Origin: Lytechinus variegatus
Taxonomy: Eukaryota; Echinodermata; Echinoidea; Temnopleuroida; Toxopneustidae
DNA: 64,000 bases
NCBI RefSeq assembly: GCF_018143015.1
Contig: NC_054741.1
Span: 42,000,092-42,064,091, forward strand
Reading direction: 5' to 3'
Shown: piece after piece, positions 36,000 to 47,299 of the stretch
Layout of the letters: each line of letters starts with the position of its first letter
How positions within the stretch are numbered: the stretch's first letter is position 1
Notes under the pieces: generated by a model
Told to the model about the DNA's origin: nothing
Seen by the model: the letters and a program-made list of their open reading frames with translations, nothing else
Databases searched by the model: none
Made by a program: the position numbers and the translations under genes

Positions 36000-38844
36000 G
36001 GTACACCTCTTTGATGTGACTCTTTGTTCTTAAAAATATCAGTGGTCATACAATCACACAAAAAATTGAATATTAGTAGAAGTATTCACAATGCAAGAGT
36101 GCATATGACACATTCTCTATATACATACATTATTCACCACTTCTACTATTAAAATTTGAAGTTTTTCTGTGAGTTACAATACTTGGTTATTGAAGAACCT
36201 TGTATATTAGAGTTCTGAAAAATACTTGTTATGACATAATATACTGCTTATTATTTCTACTACAGCTGATCCATCATCGACACCTCAAAACCCCCTTTGG
36301 TCGTACTTGCCACGATAGCACAATCATGTAAACATGTACACAATCCAGTTTCCATTTTCGATACTGTTGTGAGATTTTGTGGTATTCCTTAAATCATATT
36401 AGCATATAAAGTTGAGGATAACCCATTTCTTCCTGAAAATGTGCTCTTAATAACAAAATTTACTGTATTTTGACAGACAAAAGAACTCAAACTTTAACCT
36501 CACTTGAAAGCAAAAGACAATACATTAAGACCTTATCAAAATGAACATACTAATGTACCGCTGTAACTTACAAAATTAAAATAATATAATTCGACCAGTA
36601 AAAGAAAGAGTGGAAGAGAATTCTTTGTTTTGAGTAACGTCACGTTTGACATTTTGCGCGTAACGTTCGCGGTATTTGACAGACGTAAACAACGCCGCAC
36701 ACAAAGTGCGTTGACATGCACGCAAAGCATTGTGGGGAGGATTCATCTATTCTACACGAGGGGTAATCTGCCGTTTCGCGAATTTATCATTCAAAGATGC
36801 CCCAATTGCACTTTTTTTTCATTGTATTTAATGTAAAATAGGTTTTGAAAATTTTTTATTTACAAAACAAATCAAATCAGAGGTAGAAAAGGGAAACATT
36901 TATCAACATGTGTAAGGAAAGTTCCCCAAACACAAATCGTCTTACCATGTATGGATCTCGAGCGCGAGATCGAGATAGCTCGTACTCGACTCGTCGACTG
37001 CTAGTTTTAGCTTCGGCTAGACGAGTGGCGGAGCCAAGGCAAAATGTGAACGAACCGATCAACTGATGATTGGTCTTGTCTGCTTGTTAAATGATTATTG
37101 ATCGGCATGAAAAAAAACCCCGTGTTTTAGAGGGGAAGCATGTATATTTCATGCTTATTACCGATATAGAAATTCGTGTGACCGACGTGAAATTGCGAGC
37201 TGGGATCTTATGTTTTCATACTTTTTCTGGTAGTCCCGTGTGTGCAACAATTTGTTTATAGTGAAATGCGTAATGTAAGTGTAGTCAACAAGGAAATGCA
37301 CGATCACTCCTGCGTAGAAACTATATCTGAGTTCAAGTGTGTACTTTAGTTACAAAAGTAGACTTGCGATCACCACGTAAGATGTTCATAAACCCTCAAA
37401 ATTAAGTCCCCTCAATATTTACTCAACTGATGAACCCAAACTCATAACATTTTCACTGAACTTTGTTTCTTCCCGTACCTAACACTTTTTAAACAGGAGA
37501 TAAACTTCAACACGTCAATGATGATGCAGGTTCAGTGCTGGTAATTTGCTTGTTTCCGGTAATTGTACTTGGTTGAAATCAATTTTATTTCATGCATGCT
37601 TTCATTTAAGTTGGTTATGAATTTCGAGGTTCCAAGTTCACTGTTGGAATTTTGAGGTGCAGATTTGCATGTAATTTAATGCACTTCTTATTGACAAGAT
37701 GGGATTTACATTTTTCATGTTACCATTCTGTTTACGTTTCAGAACACCATACAAATTACAAATGTCATGCTTGATTGAAGAATAATCAAATATACAGCAT
37801 AATTATTTTACCTTAAATGTGACAAATGAGCAAATAGTCGGCTGAACTTCCCTAGTGAAAAATTCAGTTCTACAGCGAATATTCAAGGTATATATAATTA
37901 TGCAATGACCATGACGTTAGCCCTACAAGTATAATTGTTATATCCTTACCAGCTTACCTTAAAAATCAGTCCTTTATTCCTGAAACTTATGCTGCATACA
38001 ATGGAAGCCGCATAAAACATGCAGTTTTTGTCAAAAGAAAAAAAAAACGGCTATCCATAACAAAAATGTCAAAGACAGCTCATTTGAATTCCATCAAGAA
38101 TGACTTGTTGATAAATATTGACTGAATTTTGTTTCAAGATTTGTTATTTCACGTATACTTCAGCAGCGAGTGTGATTTTCACAGATGAATTTCTACCAAG
38201 TCACATGAAGAAACTGACAAATTATTGACAGAAATTCACTAGGAACAGTCACACTTATTAATGCAACATGTACTGCTGGACATGCAGCATCTGGCAGGTT
38301 ACGTTGTCACGTGCAGCTAACGTTGAAACTAATGTGTACGTCAGACAAGGTAGTGTGGAAAAGGCTCTTCCTTTTTCTTTTAATCTTAACATTAGTCAAT
38401 TAAAGACTTGTTATAACTTAAATTTTTGTTTTTTATGTTCTAATATTCAATACAACTGTTTCAATTCATGTTAATTAGACTAACCGAATTCTGCTCATGC
38501 ATGATTCAAACATTTTTCAAGTTGAATTTTGGGCACTAATACTTTTTTAATGTTTGTTTTTACATGTTTTTTGTTTGTTTTTTAAGTGTCATGCACTGTT
38601 GTAATTACACTATTAGATAGCTATATTTGGTATTATCTCATCTATAAAAGTTGTTGACACTCCTGAACTCCACTATAAGTCACGACTGACAGTCGACTTG
38701 TCTACGAAGACTGGGAAATCTAATCAATTACCTCACTCTCGTATACCAGATGATGATGATAATTCTAATATCTTGTACTCTCCTTTTCATTTTATTTTCA
38801 TTTATGTTTGCATTCACTCTTATTTCCTCTCCCTTTTTGCACAG
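36000..38844. other. Element interior, no supported gene
   Basis: A CpG-richer stretch at 36625-36770 includes GAGTAACGTCACG and GTAACGTTCGCGG, relatives of the subterminal motif. A palindrome-rich stretch (CTCGAGCGCGAGATCGAGA) lies near 36958. Small open frames do not show domains or phased splice sites. Confidence 0.4.
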
Positions 38845-39010
38845 ACCTGATGAGGATCTCCATACCAATGTACCTGAAGCAACCAATCCAGATGGATACA
38901 CAACCATTGTTCATCCAATAATCCAAAGGAATTTACTGACCACCTCATCATGGACTAGACACATGGGAATAACCCCACATACTTCAATTGGCTATAATAA
39001 TTGGAAATGA
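38845..39010 (+). CDS. Possible terminal exon, function unknown
   Basis: A long pyrimidine tract and TTTTTGCACAG acceptor precede 54 open codons (PDEDLHTNVPEATNPDG...) ending in TGA. AATAAA occurs at 39528-39533. No upstream exon with matching phase was found, and the protein is not recognised. It might be a second, plus-strand gene of the giant element. Confidence 0.25.
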
Positions 39011-39021
39011 AAGGAAAATTG

Positions 39022-39440
39022 AGTCACAATAGGCAATATGTGAACAGAAGAAAAAAAATATGGCAAGAGGATGGATTTTTTAATGCATGTACAAATAATA
39101 CATGACCCATCACATCATGGGTATAATTATTACATGTAACAAGTAAGAACAATTATTTAAATACAATTCAGTTTACATTTATTTCTTATTCTTCGTTAAT
39201 TTTCATTTAAAATGAGTATATATTATAGATTGAACAGTATTTGAATGAGAATTGGACAACATTTGAACAGAAGAAGAAATCATGGAAGAAAGATGGATCA
39301 TTTTTAGTACATGTACAACTACAAATGTATTGGTGCATGTGCTTTATCATGCCATCATTGACGTAATTATTACGGTTTGACATTAGTTTCCTATTTTTGG
39401 TTAATTTTCATTAATAAATGAGTATGTAAATTGTATATTG
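39022..39440. repeat. Tandem duplication, about 215-bp unit
   Basis: TTGAACAGAAGAAGAAAT.ATGG, ATGGAT..TTTTTA and TTAATTTTCATT...ATGAGTAT blocks occur in the same order in 39022-39235 and 39250-39440. Non-coding. Confidence 0.7.
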
Positions 39441-39988
39441 CTTGTAAACAATCAGTTTATTATTTAGGTTATTATACTAGATTTTGTTTGAATTCATTTT
39501 GTAAATTATTTGGAAAAAATTTCCAGAAATAAAATCAAAATCAAATCAAATCAATGTCTGTAAATACATTATTCAGTCTCATAGTTTGTAATTTTAAGTT
39601 ATATTCATTACACTGTATCATATTGCAAACCATCATAACATGTATTCATATTTCTTGATACCAAGAAATGCATTCTTAATATCAAGAAATATCACAAAAT
39701 GCATTTGTTGATATCAAGAAATCCCGAGGGGGGGGGGGCAGTCAAGCCCAGTGCTGTACACATGCGCAACCAAAGATATCCAAAAACCCCCCTTTCATAT
39801 CAGGAATTGACTCCAAAGTACCCCTAAACAAGCATTTAAAGCAGGTTCGCTAAATACTAGTTAATGATCCTCTGCATGAAAATTTCAAAGGCTAGCTAGT
39901 CCGAATTTCTTTTTTTTCTATTGTACATGTACTATGTAGAAACACAAAAAAAGGCCAAAATAACAATGAATTCTGATGTTGCCATTAA

Positions 39989-40262
39989 AGGTACTGGGTG
40001 AGAGTGTATGACTGCAGAATGCAAGTGTTGAGTTACGAGTTGAACTGGTATAAAAAATGTTATCAGGTGTCACAGAAGCCTAAATATGACTAAAGATTTG
40101 GAAAACATATCGTCTGGAGAAAACTATGAATGAAAATATGGCGAGAGCGTCACCGTAATGCTAATTTTCTTTACTTTGTTTTTATTTTCATTGATGTCTC
40201 GCAAATATATCGATTGGATTTCTCAGAAGTTTTGCACAAGCCAACACTCTTACCCAGTACCT
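39989..40262. mobile_element. TTAA-flanked MITE
   Basis: Tips AGGTACTGGGTGAGAGTG and, inverted, AGGTACTGGGTAAGAGTG (17 of 18), with TTAA at 39985-39988 and 40263-40266. piggyBac-type duplication; superfamily inferred. Non-coding. Confidence 0.85.
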
Positions 40263-40498
40263 TTAAATGATGTACTATAAGCCGTAAGATATTTTGATAA
40301 CACACTACCTAACACAAGTGTGAAAGAAGATACGACTAAGCCTCCGCACACAACACGATTTTCCGGAGCACGACTGATCGATCTCGGATCTGAAATAAAA
40401 TATTGCGTACATTTTGTGCACGGTGATTTATTTCAAATCAAAGAGTTGGTCAGTTGTACGAAAACCGTGAAGTGTGCGGAGGCCTTAAGTGTCAGAAC

Positions 40499-41382
40499 AA
40501 GAGTGTCGCTGGGGTGAGCACATGAGCCCGCCTGAAAAGCGGAAAATGGGAGTTATTCCTGGGATCAATGCTAGTGTCGTACACATCAAATTATATGAGC
40601 CTACGTTTATTTAAACTCAAGTTATTGCGTTTACAAGGAAAAGTTAACAGACTTCACAAGGGTAAGGTGAAAACATGTCATTGTGACCTTAATGTTTGAC
40701 TTCGGGACCCCAAAATAAATGGGCTTCCTGGGATCCATGGTAGTGTCATACACACCGAATCATATGGGCCTAGGTTAGTTGAAACTGAAGTCATCACATT
40801 TACAGGGACTTCACAAGGGTAACATGAAAACATGTCACTGTGACCTTGACCTTTAGACCTCCAAATCAATTGGCTTCCTGGGATCCATGCTAATATTAAA
40901 CAAACCAAATTATATGAGCCTAGATTAAAGGCAAAGTTTAGTTTTGGTAACTGTAGAAAATCATAAAATTCCTAATCAATTATTTTAATAGGGCATTATG
41001 ATATCTAACACCCCTGTGAACTGTTTTCTTCAAAACCATCACTTTTGGGTAATATTTGGGTAATAAGTTCTAAAAACTCAGGATGTCGCCAAGATTTTCA
41101 CCATAGCTTTATCTACAAAACTCCCTCTAGTGGCCATTTGTTGACTACTTATAATTCGTCATTAGCAGTGATTTTGGGTGGATTTGATCTCATTTGCCGG
41201 TGTCTGGAGTCTGAATGCTTCATTTTTCAAAAGACTGATAAAAACTTTTTCGGTTGTACCAAAATTATACTTGGCCTTTAAGTTAAACTGAAGTTATGGC
41301 GTTTACAAGGAAAAGTTAACGGACGGACAGACGGACACCAAGCGTGATACCATAATACGGCCCGCAGGCGGACGTATAAAAA
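40499..41382. repeat. Minisatellite-bearing element, copy 2 (CCCGCC ends)
   Basis: Same start (AAGAGTGTCGCTGGGGTGAGC), core units and end (GGACACCAAGCGTGATACCA) as 3058-3934. The tip hairpin is CCCGCCTG...GCGG on the left and GGCCCGCAGGCGGAC on the right, different from copy 1 yet alike at its own two ends. A TTAA-type insertion (40930-41277) interrupts the last unit. Confidence 0.8.
40930..41277. mobile_element. TTAA-flanked insertion inside minisatellite copy 2
   Basis: The intact unit elsewhere reads CCTAGGTTAAGTTAAACTG. Here it reads CCTAGATTAA, then AGGCAAAGTTTAGTTTTGG, about 350 bp, then CCAAAATTATACTTGGCCT, then TTAAGTTAAACTG. Tips match at 16 of 19 and TTAA is duplicated. Superfamily (piggyBac-like or Kolobok-like) is inferred. 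Non-coding. Confidence 0.85.
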
Positions 41383-41394
41383 TGATTGAACATT

Positions 41395-44300
41395 TTATGC
41401 TTCATTGGTAGCGAGGAACTTCCTGATAATCTTATCTTCTTCAGATGTCATTAAAGACAGTTTGAATCTTGTCCCTGTAATGTTAATATCAGGTGACACT
41501 GTGCAGAGTATGTCATCCTGCATCTGCCAGGACACATCCTCCACTGCAGGCCATGAGTAGTATGATCCAGTCTTAGTGAGGTAGGTCACTTTAACATGCT
41601 CATCTCTGATTTCCAAAACCTGAAAGAATGAAAGAAATTGCCAGCTTGAATGCATAAGGAAAATCACAAATCATATGATTTTCTGAGAACATAAATGTGC
41701 TTGCGTGAAAATACCTAAATTTGCAGTGCATAAGAAAATTATTTATTTAGCTTTTGATGGGTATGGGGAACAATTTGATTTATATGTCCTGCTATTATGT
41801 CCTATAACATAATTCCAAGTAATAATACAGCGAAAAGTCATTAAAACCAGGACACTGGGGTCATACAAAATTGCCTTGGTATATTACACTCGTATCAGAT
41901 TTAAAATTGGAAATAAATGGGACCAAAATCTAAACTTATTCTAGCGATTTTATGAAATCAGACATCTTTATTATAAATGTAACATACTTTGACTCCCAAA
42001 CTATTCACAATAGTTGCTTACCTTTCCTATGTACCAAGAACCTCTTCCGCGGAGACTTGTAAGTCTAATGGCCACAAATTGGCCACGAGTCACCTCAACT
42101 GGAGCTGCACATCAAGAAAATGAAAAAAAAATGTTTACCATTTCCACCCCCCACCCAACCGATGCCAAAAAATATTCAATGTTTAACATATAATCAATCA
42201 AGACTAACAAGGTTGGTGGGTGCGTAAATTAATACATTCTTTTTGTGATGAATCCTTGTGGCAAGACTGCCCTACCATTCAAACTTGCTTTGCAGTTCTC
42301 ACTAAAATTAGGGCTTGTCTATCTATTTGGGAAATTAGAAGACCACTCATTCTATAGATCATTTATTCATGCAAATACACCTCCACGTTTGTTTAAATAT
42401 TAAATATTTGATAACGAAGGAAGACTAGTACATTATCAGGGAAAATCTCATGCATAAAAATGACTATTGCTTTTATTTTGGCAAATAAATTACCTGCTTG
42501 GTCCTTGTTGGAAGGCTGCATTTCAATCTGAGGTTCCCTAGCAGGTTTTTCAGCTGGAACTGGGTCTTCTCTATCTCTTGCTGCAATTGAAAGCACTAAA
42601 TCTGTAGTTTACTTGTCGGAATATCTGAATTTTGCATACTAATGAAATACAAGCGAGTGGACAGGGAAATACAAACTCATTACACTACTTAGAATGTTTC
42701 AGAAACTTATAAGATGGGTTTGTACAGAAAGACTGACCTTGTACGGGAACATCTGTTGGTTTTCCGACTGGTAGTTTGTCCCCTCTACGTAGTGCTGCAA
42801 ATGAAATTGAACAATCAGTAAGTTATTTCTTCTTGCTCAAATAACTGGATTTTGCACACAAAATCAAAAAAATACAACCAAGTGGGCAGGGAAATCCATA
42901 CTCAATACACTAGTCCCATTTCTTAAAAGATAACAGTTTTGTGAATAACGGTTTTGTGAAAAAATGTAACTAGTGCATTGAGGAATATATTGAAGTGAAG
43001 AAACACTGACCTTGTACGGGAACATCTCTTGGTCGTCCAGCTGGTACCCTGTCCTCTCTAGCTCTTGCTGTAATTAAAAAAAAAACAATCTGTAATTTAT
43101 TTCATGTAAGAATAACTGGATTTTGCATATTAATAAAATACCAGCTAGTTGACAGGTCTATTCAAATTCATTACACTAGTTACATTTTATTTCAATTACT
43201 TGATGGATTCTTGTAGAAAGACTGACCTTGTATTGAAACATCAGTTGCTCGGTCTGCTTGTACCAGGTCTGGTCGTTCTCGTGCTAAAATTGAAAGAGAA
43301 CAATCATTTCAGTGCATAAAAAGTTTTAAAAAGTATAAAAAAAAGGAATTGATGAGCATGTCAAAAAGAATGGAAAGAAGAAATGCATTTCTACACCAAT
43401 CTTAAAGTTATTGTAATGAATTGTGTATACTAATATTTGCACAAGTGTTCTTTTTCTTTAATAACGAATTCGAAACTTGCATATCACTAAATAATACACA
43501 TTTACACGTTTTGTCATCGTGATAACATGTCCACTAGTCAATATTAATTTCCATCAGCTCTGTTTCTTTTAGGGGCAAAATGAATATTGGGAGTACCTGG
43601 TTCATGCTCTGCATGCTTCAGCTTCAATTTCCGCGTTGCAAACTTCCCAATGTGATCTGTGTTTAGGCAGCCTTCAAATCTCTCCTCCATGCACTCCTCG
43701 CAGAAGCAGGACAATTGTTGTGCCTTTAGAACATAAGGACGAAGATTTGTGATCTGATGTAGGCGCCTGCATCCCATCATGGTGTGAACATCAGTCTCTT
43801 CCTCTTAATTTCGCCCTTTCTGACAAGGAAAGAATTTTCTGCGAGATGGTCTTTCTGAGGACGACAAGTTCTTACAGCACCATGTGAACATCTCTTCTGC
43901 ACTGTTAATGACTACTTCCCTTGACAAGATGGCACGGTCAATGGCTTTGTTAATAAGGCCAATCTCACCATCACCTTCTCCTTTGCCATGTTCAGACCCA
44001 AAAAAGTGTCGCTCAGTTCTCACAGTCTGGAGGCTCAAATCAGCAAATGAGCCGCGTCCCTTGTACTGGCTGGTGCACCCATCACTGAATATGATTTCTC
44101 TGTTGATGGTGTGGTTAGCAGACAGGTAGTCTTCTGTGCACTTCAAGAAGTGGTTAACAGCATGGTGATCATGCCCAAGGTCATCTGACAGGAACACAAC
44201 TGATTCCCGAACAACACTACCATCCTCCCTGTAGTAGCACACTACAGGATGCATTGTGACTTGCTGTTGAGTGAAATAGGCTGCCTTTATCTCATCTTGG

Positions 44301-46697
44301 TAAAAAACCTTTCTGTTCCGAGCAAAGTCCATCACCATCAATGCAACATTGTCAGGTAGGTTGTCCTTAATCCTTTGGAACTGTCGTTGCTGCCACCTTG
44401 CAGTGTGGAGGTGTTGAACGAAATTTAAACCTTGTGTGGGTGAAAGGACATCATATGCCCATTCTGCTTTATCAATGTTATAAATGTATTAATTCAATTA
44501 GTATAAGTTTGGGATTGTCTTTTTTTTTCAAGCAATCTGCTTATGATGACAATCCTTCTCCTGCAAATTGTGAACATCATATAGTTAATCATTTTTGTCT
44601 GAATTATCTTTTTAGTAATCTTTATTTACAATTTATGCCAAAAATGCTAACATATTATGTTTATTATGTTATGAAAAATGTATTATACAAATGTTATGGA
44701 TGCAGAAGAAAACAATAAATAAATGTTATAAAAAATTTCTGAATTCACCGACGAGATCACCAAGGGTACCATGTTTTGTACTGAGGACACGTTTCGACTT
44801 TCCATCTGTCATTGTGTGACGTTCCCAGTGATTCCAAGTTACGTCCATTCCATCATCAGACTGCAGTAATTCATGGCATAACTCAGTCAGTTTCTTCCCG
44901 AGATCACTGCATTTGTCACACTCACCTCTGATACAAGTTGCCTTGTGAAAGCGTTGACTTGCAGGCAAAGGGCAGAGCAGGAGATCGATCAACTGGTATT
45001 CATCAGTGATTCTGGGACTCTGACACTTTCCAGAATTCACAATCTTCTTGATTGTTTGCACCTTGTACATGATGTTAGCACAGTACACACAGAGGCATGT
45101 GTCATGAAAGTTTCTTGAGAAGAGTCGAACACTCCTTGGCCTTAACTTTGCAAAGGCGGCAAAACTTATTTTGCACCGTGGAGAGTCCTTGGAAAAGGTC
45201 TGGAAGGCCCTCTTGAGCGTCATCTGCATGACATATGCTGCTCCATCTCACTTCGTTGCATACCTTTTGTGTGGAAGCATTCTCGAAATGTCCCCTCGCT
45301 TGTAGAAAGACTGCACTTTCTCCACAACATGCCTTGGGAGTTTTCGTCCTGGCTTCTTCTTTTTGGCCAAAACCCTCCGTGCAAACGTAAGTGCTGACTT
45401 TCGATGCAGTAGTTTCAGCTCACGTGGTGAAAGTTGGGGACTTGTACTCCACTGTATTCCCTCCCTTTCCAGTGCTGCCTGTTTTCGAGGTGAGGTGTTT
45501 TTCAGAAGTGCCTTGATAACTTGCGCAAACTTCCTTGGGGACTCCGGCAATGATTTCCTTGCTTTGGAAACATGATTGTAGAAGGTATTCTGATTGTAGA
45601 ATGGATTCTGTGATGCACAATTTGACCTTCTGGAACTTGCAACTTTCTTTTGCATTTCACGCTTTTCTCTCTTTTGTTTCTGATCTTTTTCTCGAATCCT
45701 TCTCAGTTTTTGTGGCTCCTTCTCTTTGAGTCTTTGTCTTTCAGCTTGTTTTCTTTCCCTCCAGTAGGCACGTCTTGCTTCAACTGACGATCGCGTTGCC
45801 TTTGAGACTGAATCCTTCTTGCTCGAGGTCCTTATGGGTAGCTTCACCTTCAATGCCTCTGCTGGGTGAGGTAACCTGCTTTGACTGAAAATAAAACAAA
45901 GTTTGCAATGATCAAATTTGTCATAAATCAATTTATAATCACTTTTCTTCTGTAATTCATCTTTTTACATGTATTTCATATACTTAGAAGTGAAATTGAT
46001 GTGCATTAAAAACAGCATAGTGTTCAACCACATGTATTTAAACAGGAATATCTACAAAATATTAGAAACAATGTACTACTGTAAAAGTGGAAATTTTCAT
46101 GCATATCCCGCAACGCGAGCATAGCACGAAAATAAAAATGCGCAAATATTTTTGTTTACCTTTTTGTTCAATGGAAACGGCTGACTTTTCGCGGAATGCA
46201 TCATATTTGGCTTAGCACGAAAAATTAATCCTGTGAAAATAACCACTTTTACAGTTATCATAAAAGGCACATAATTTTTATCAACAAACATTTAATCCTG
46301 GCAGGGCTTGAAAAAATTAGGGTAAACTAAATTATCCTTCTAACTTCCTTTTTGCCTGATTCCAACTTACAGGTAGATTGAAAAGTAAAATTTAATTTAA
46401 TACATGGTACTTATTTCACTGTTCCAGTTTACATTAAAACACATCCAGGTACCTAGTACAAACCACCAATGTACACACATTAAAAAAGAAAAACTGACTC
46501 AATATCTAGATCTATAACTTCAATTCAAATACTAGTAATCAAACAACTTTACCATTTTTTCCTTTCTCGGAATCGTTGCTGCCTTAGCCTGGCCAATTCC
46601 CTCTGCCTTTGCCTCTCACCTTCAGACAGACCCTGGCGGTACTTCCGGGCACGTTCAGCTTGCCGGGCTTTCTTCTCTGGATCAACCCTCATTGTCA
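41395..46697 (-). CDS. Intron-rich DDE-transposase-like gene of the giant element
   Basis: Nine coding exons: 46697-46553 (ATG at 46692), 45884-44749, 44430-43597, 43283-43227, 43067-43011, 42794-42738, 42580-42494, 42104-42022, 41619-41395. All introns are GT-AG and every junction is in phase; total about 891 codons. Order: basic coiled leader (MRVDPEKKARQAER), Lys/Arg-rich region, Cys motifs (DTCLCVYC; CIRGECDKC), a DDE-like core (MVMDFARN, IFSDGCTSQYK, HGKGEGDGE; Asp to Asp about 82 residues, Asp to Glu about 39), Cys cluster CFCEEC, four short linker exons, then an SH3/Tudor-like end (GQFVAIRL..WYIGK, YYSWPAVED). In-frame stops at 45248-45250 and 43805-43807, the latter beside a likely local double frame slip, suggest recent decay. 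It resembles uncharacterised animal proteins I cannot name; the transposase role is inference. Confidence 0.75.
42494..43283 (-). repeat. Tandemly duplicated exon-intron units
   Basis: Exons 43227-43283, 43011-43067 and 42738-42794 are each 57 nt, same phase, and encode A.xRxDxVPAGxPxDVPVQ-type 19-residue repeats. Exon 42494-42580 begins the same way (ARDREDPVPAEKP) and diverges. Donors are all CAAG|GTCAGT for the first three. Introns share ATAACTGGATTTTGCATA and ACTCATTACACTAG words, so whole exon-intron units of about 215-270 bp were duplicated. Confidence 0.85.
44431..44748 (-). other. Intron, possibly enlarged by an insertion
   Basis: Bounded by G|GTGAAT and ACACAAG|GT, phase-consistent. 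The plus strand carries AATAAATAAATG followed by an A-rich end near 44715-44735, like the 3' end of a small retroelement. Whether an original intron grew or a new insertion is spliced out cannot be told here. Confidence 0.4.
46077..46257. mobile_element. TA-flanked MITE in the first coding intron
   Basis: Tips CTGTAAAAGTGGAAATTTTC and, inverted, CTGTAAAAGTGGTTATTTTC (18 of 20) with TA at the edges; Stowaway/Tc1-mariner-like. The whole is about 176 bp and lies between coding exons 1 and 2, where it does no harm to the reading frame. Confidence 0.8.
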
Positions 46698-47035
46698 CTG
46701 TTTATAAACTGGCAGAAATTGACACATTAAACTTTCTGAAATTTTCATTAAGAAATATACACAGTCTCTTCTTCTTGTGGTTTTGATATTGTTTTCACAA
46801 TCACTATAGTCTAGATAAATGTCATAATCGAAAACGAATCTGTTGTACCTACACCAACATACGAAAAAGTCTACACATGGGACTACACAGACGGACATTG
46901 GGGAGAGTTAGGGATGTTTTAGGGAAGAGTGAGATAAAAATGTACGAGATTTTGCTCCTGTTCATCAGATTCGGATATTTTTCTTTTTAAGAATTGTCAT
47001 TCACCTACAAAAACGCAAGTAAGAATGTCGCTTAC

Positions 47036-47150
47036 CGTTAATCTCTGTTCTTCATATCTGACAAATCCGATCTTGGTCGCCTGGATACGACCGCCACTGC
47101 TCGGAAGATTTCTTTTCGCCGCGCCTTGGTATAGCTGTCTGCTGATCAGC
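47036..47150 (-). promoter_or_regulatory. Probable non-coding first exon and promoter side
   Basis: The minus strand has GATTAACG|GTAAGC, a strong donor at 47036, which would join to the acceptor ATAAACAG at 46698, five bases ahead of the start ATG. The upstream DNA (47040-47300) is CpG-richer than its surroundings and contains GCAACGTGAGTAG and GTAACGTTC, relatives of the subterminal motif. The transcription start is not visible. Confidence 0.45.
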
Positions 47151-47299
47151 TGCAGAATCGCGAAATTGTGACGTTATTGTCAAATGCATGTACTGCACAG
47201 CATCGGTCGGTCAAGAATACAGCAACGTGGCGCGCAACGTGAGTAGCTCTGTCAAGCAGCCCGTAACGTTCTAGTCATGTCGGTCAACTGACACTAAGT

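Noticed and set aside
37495-37527. A 33-nt micro-exon between a pyrimidine-rich acceptor and GCAG|GTTCAG
   Set aside because: Its open frames do not match the phase of the candidate exon at 38845-39010.
45211-45260. A 40-nt intron (GTATGC...ATGCAG) that would remove the TGA at 45248
   Set aside because: Too short for a normal animal intron, and the family-like sequence reads through the site.
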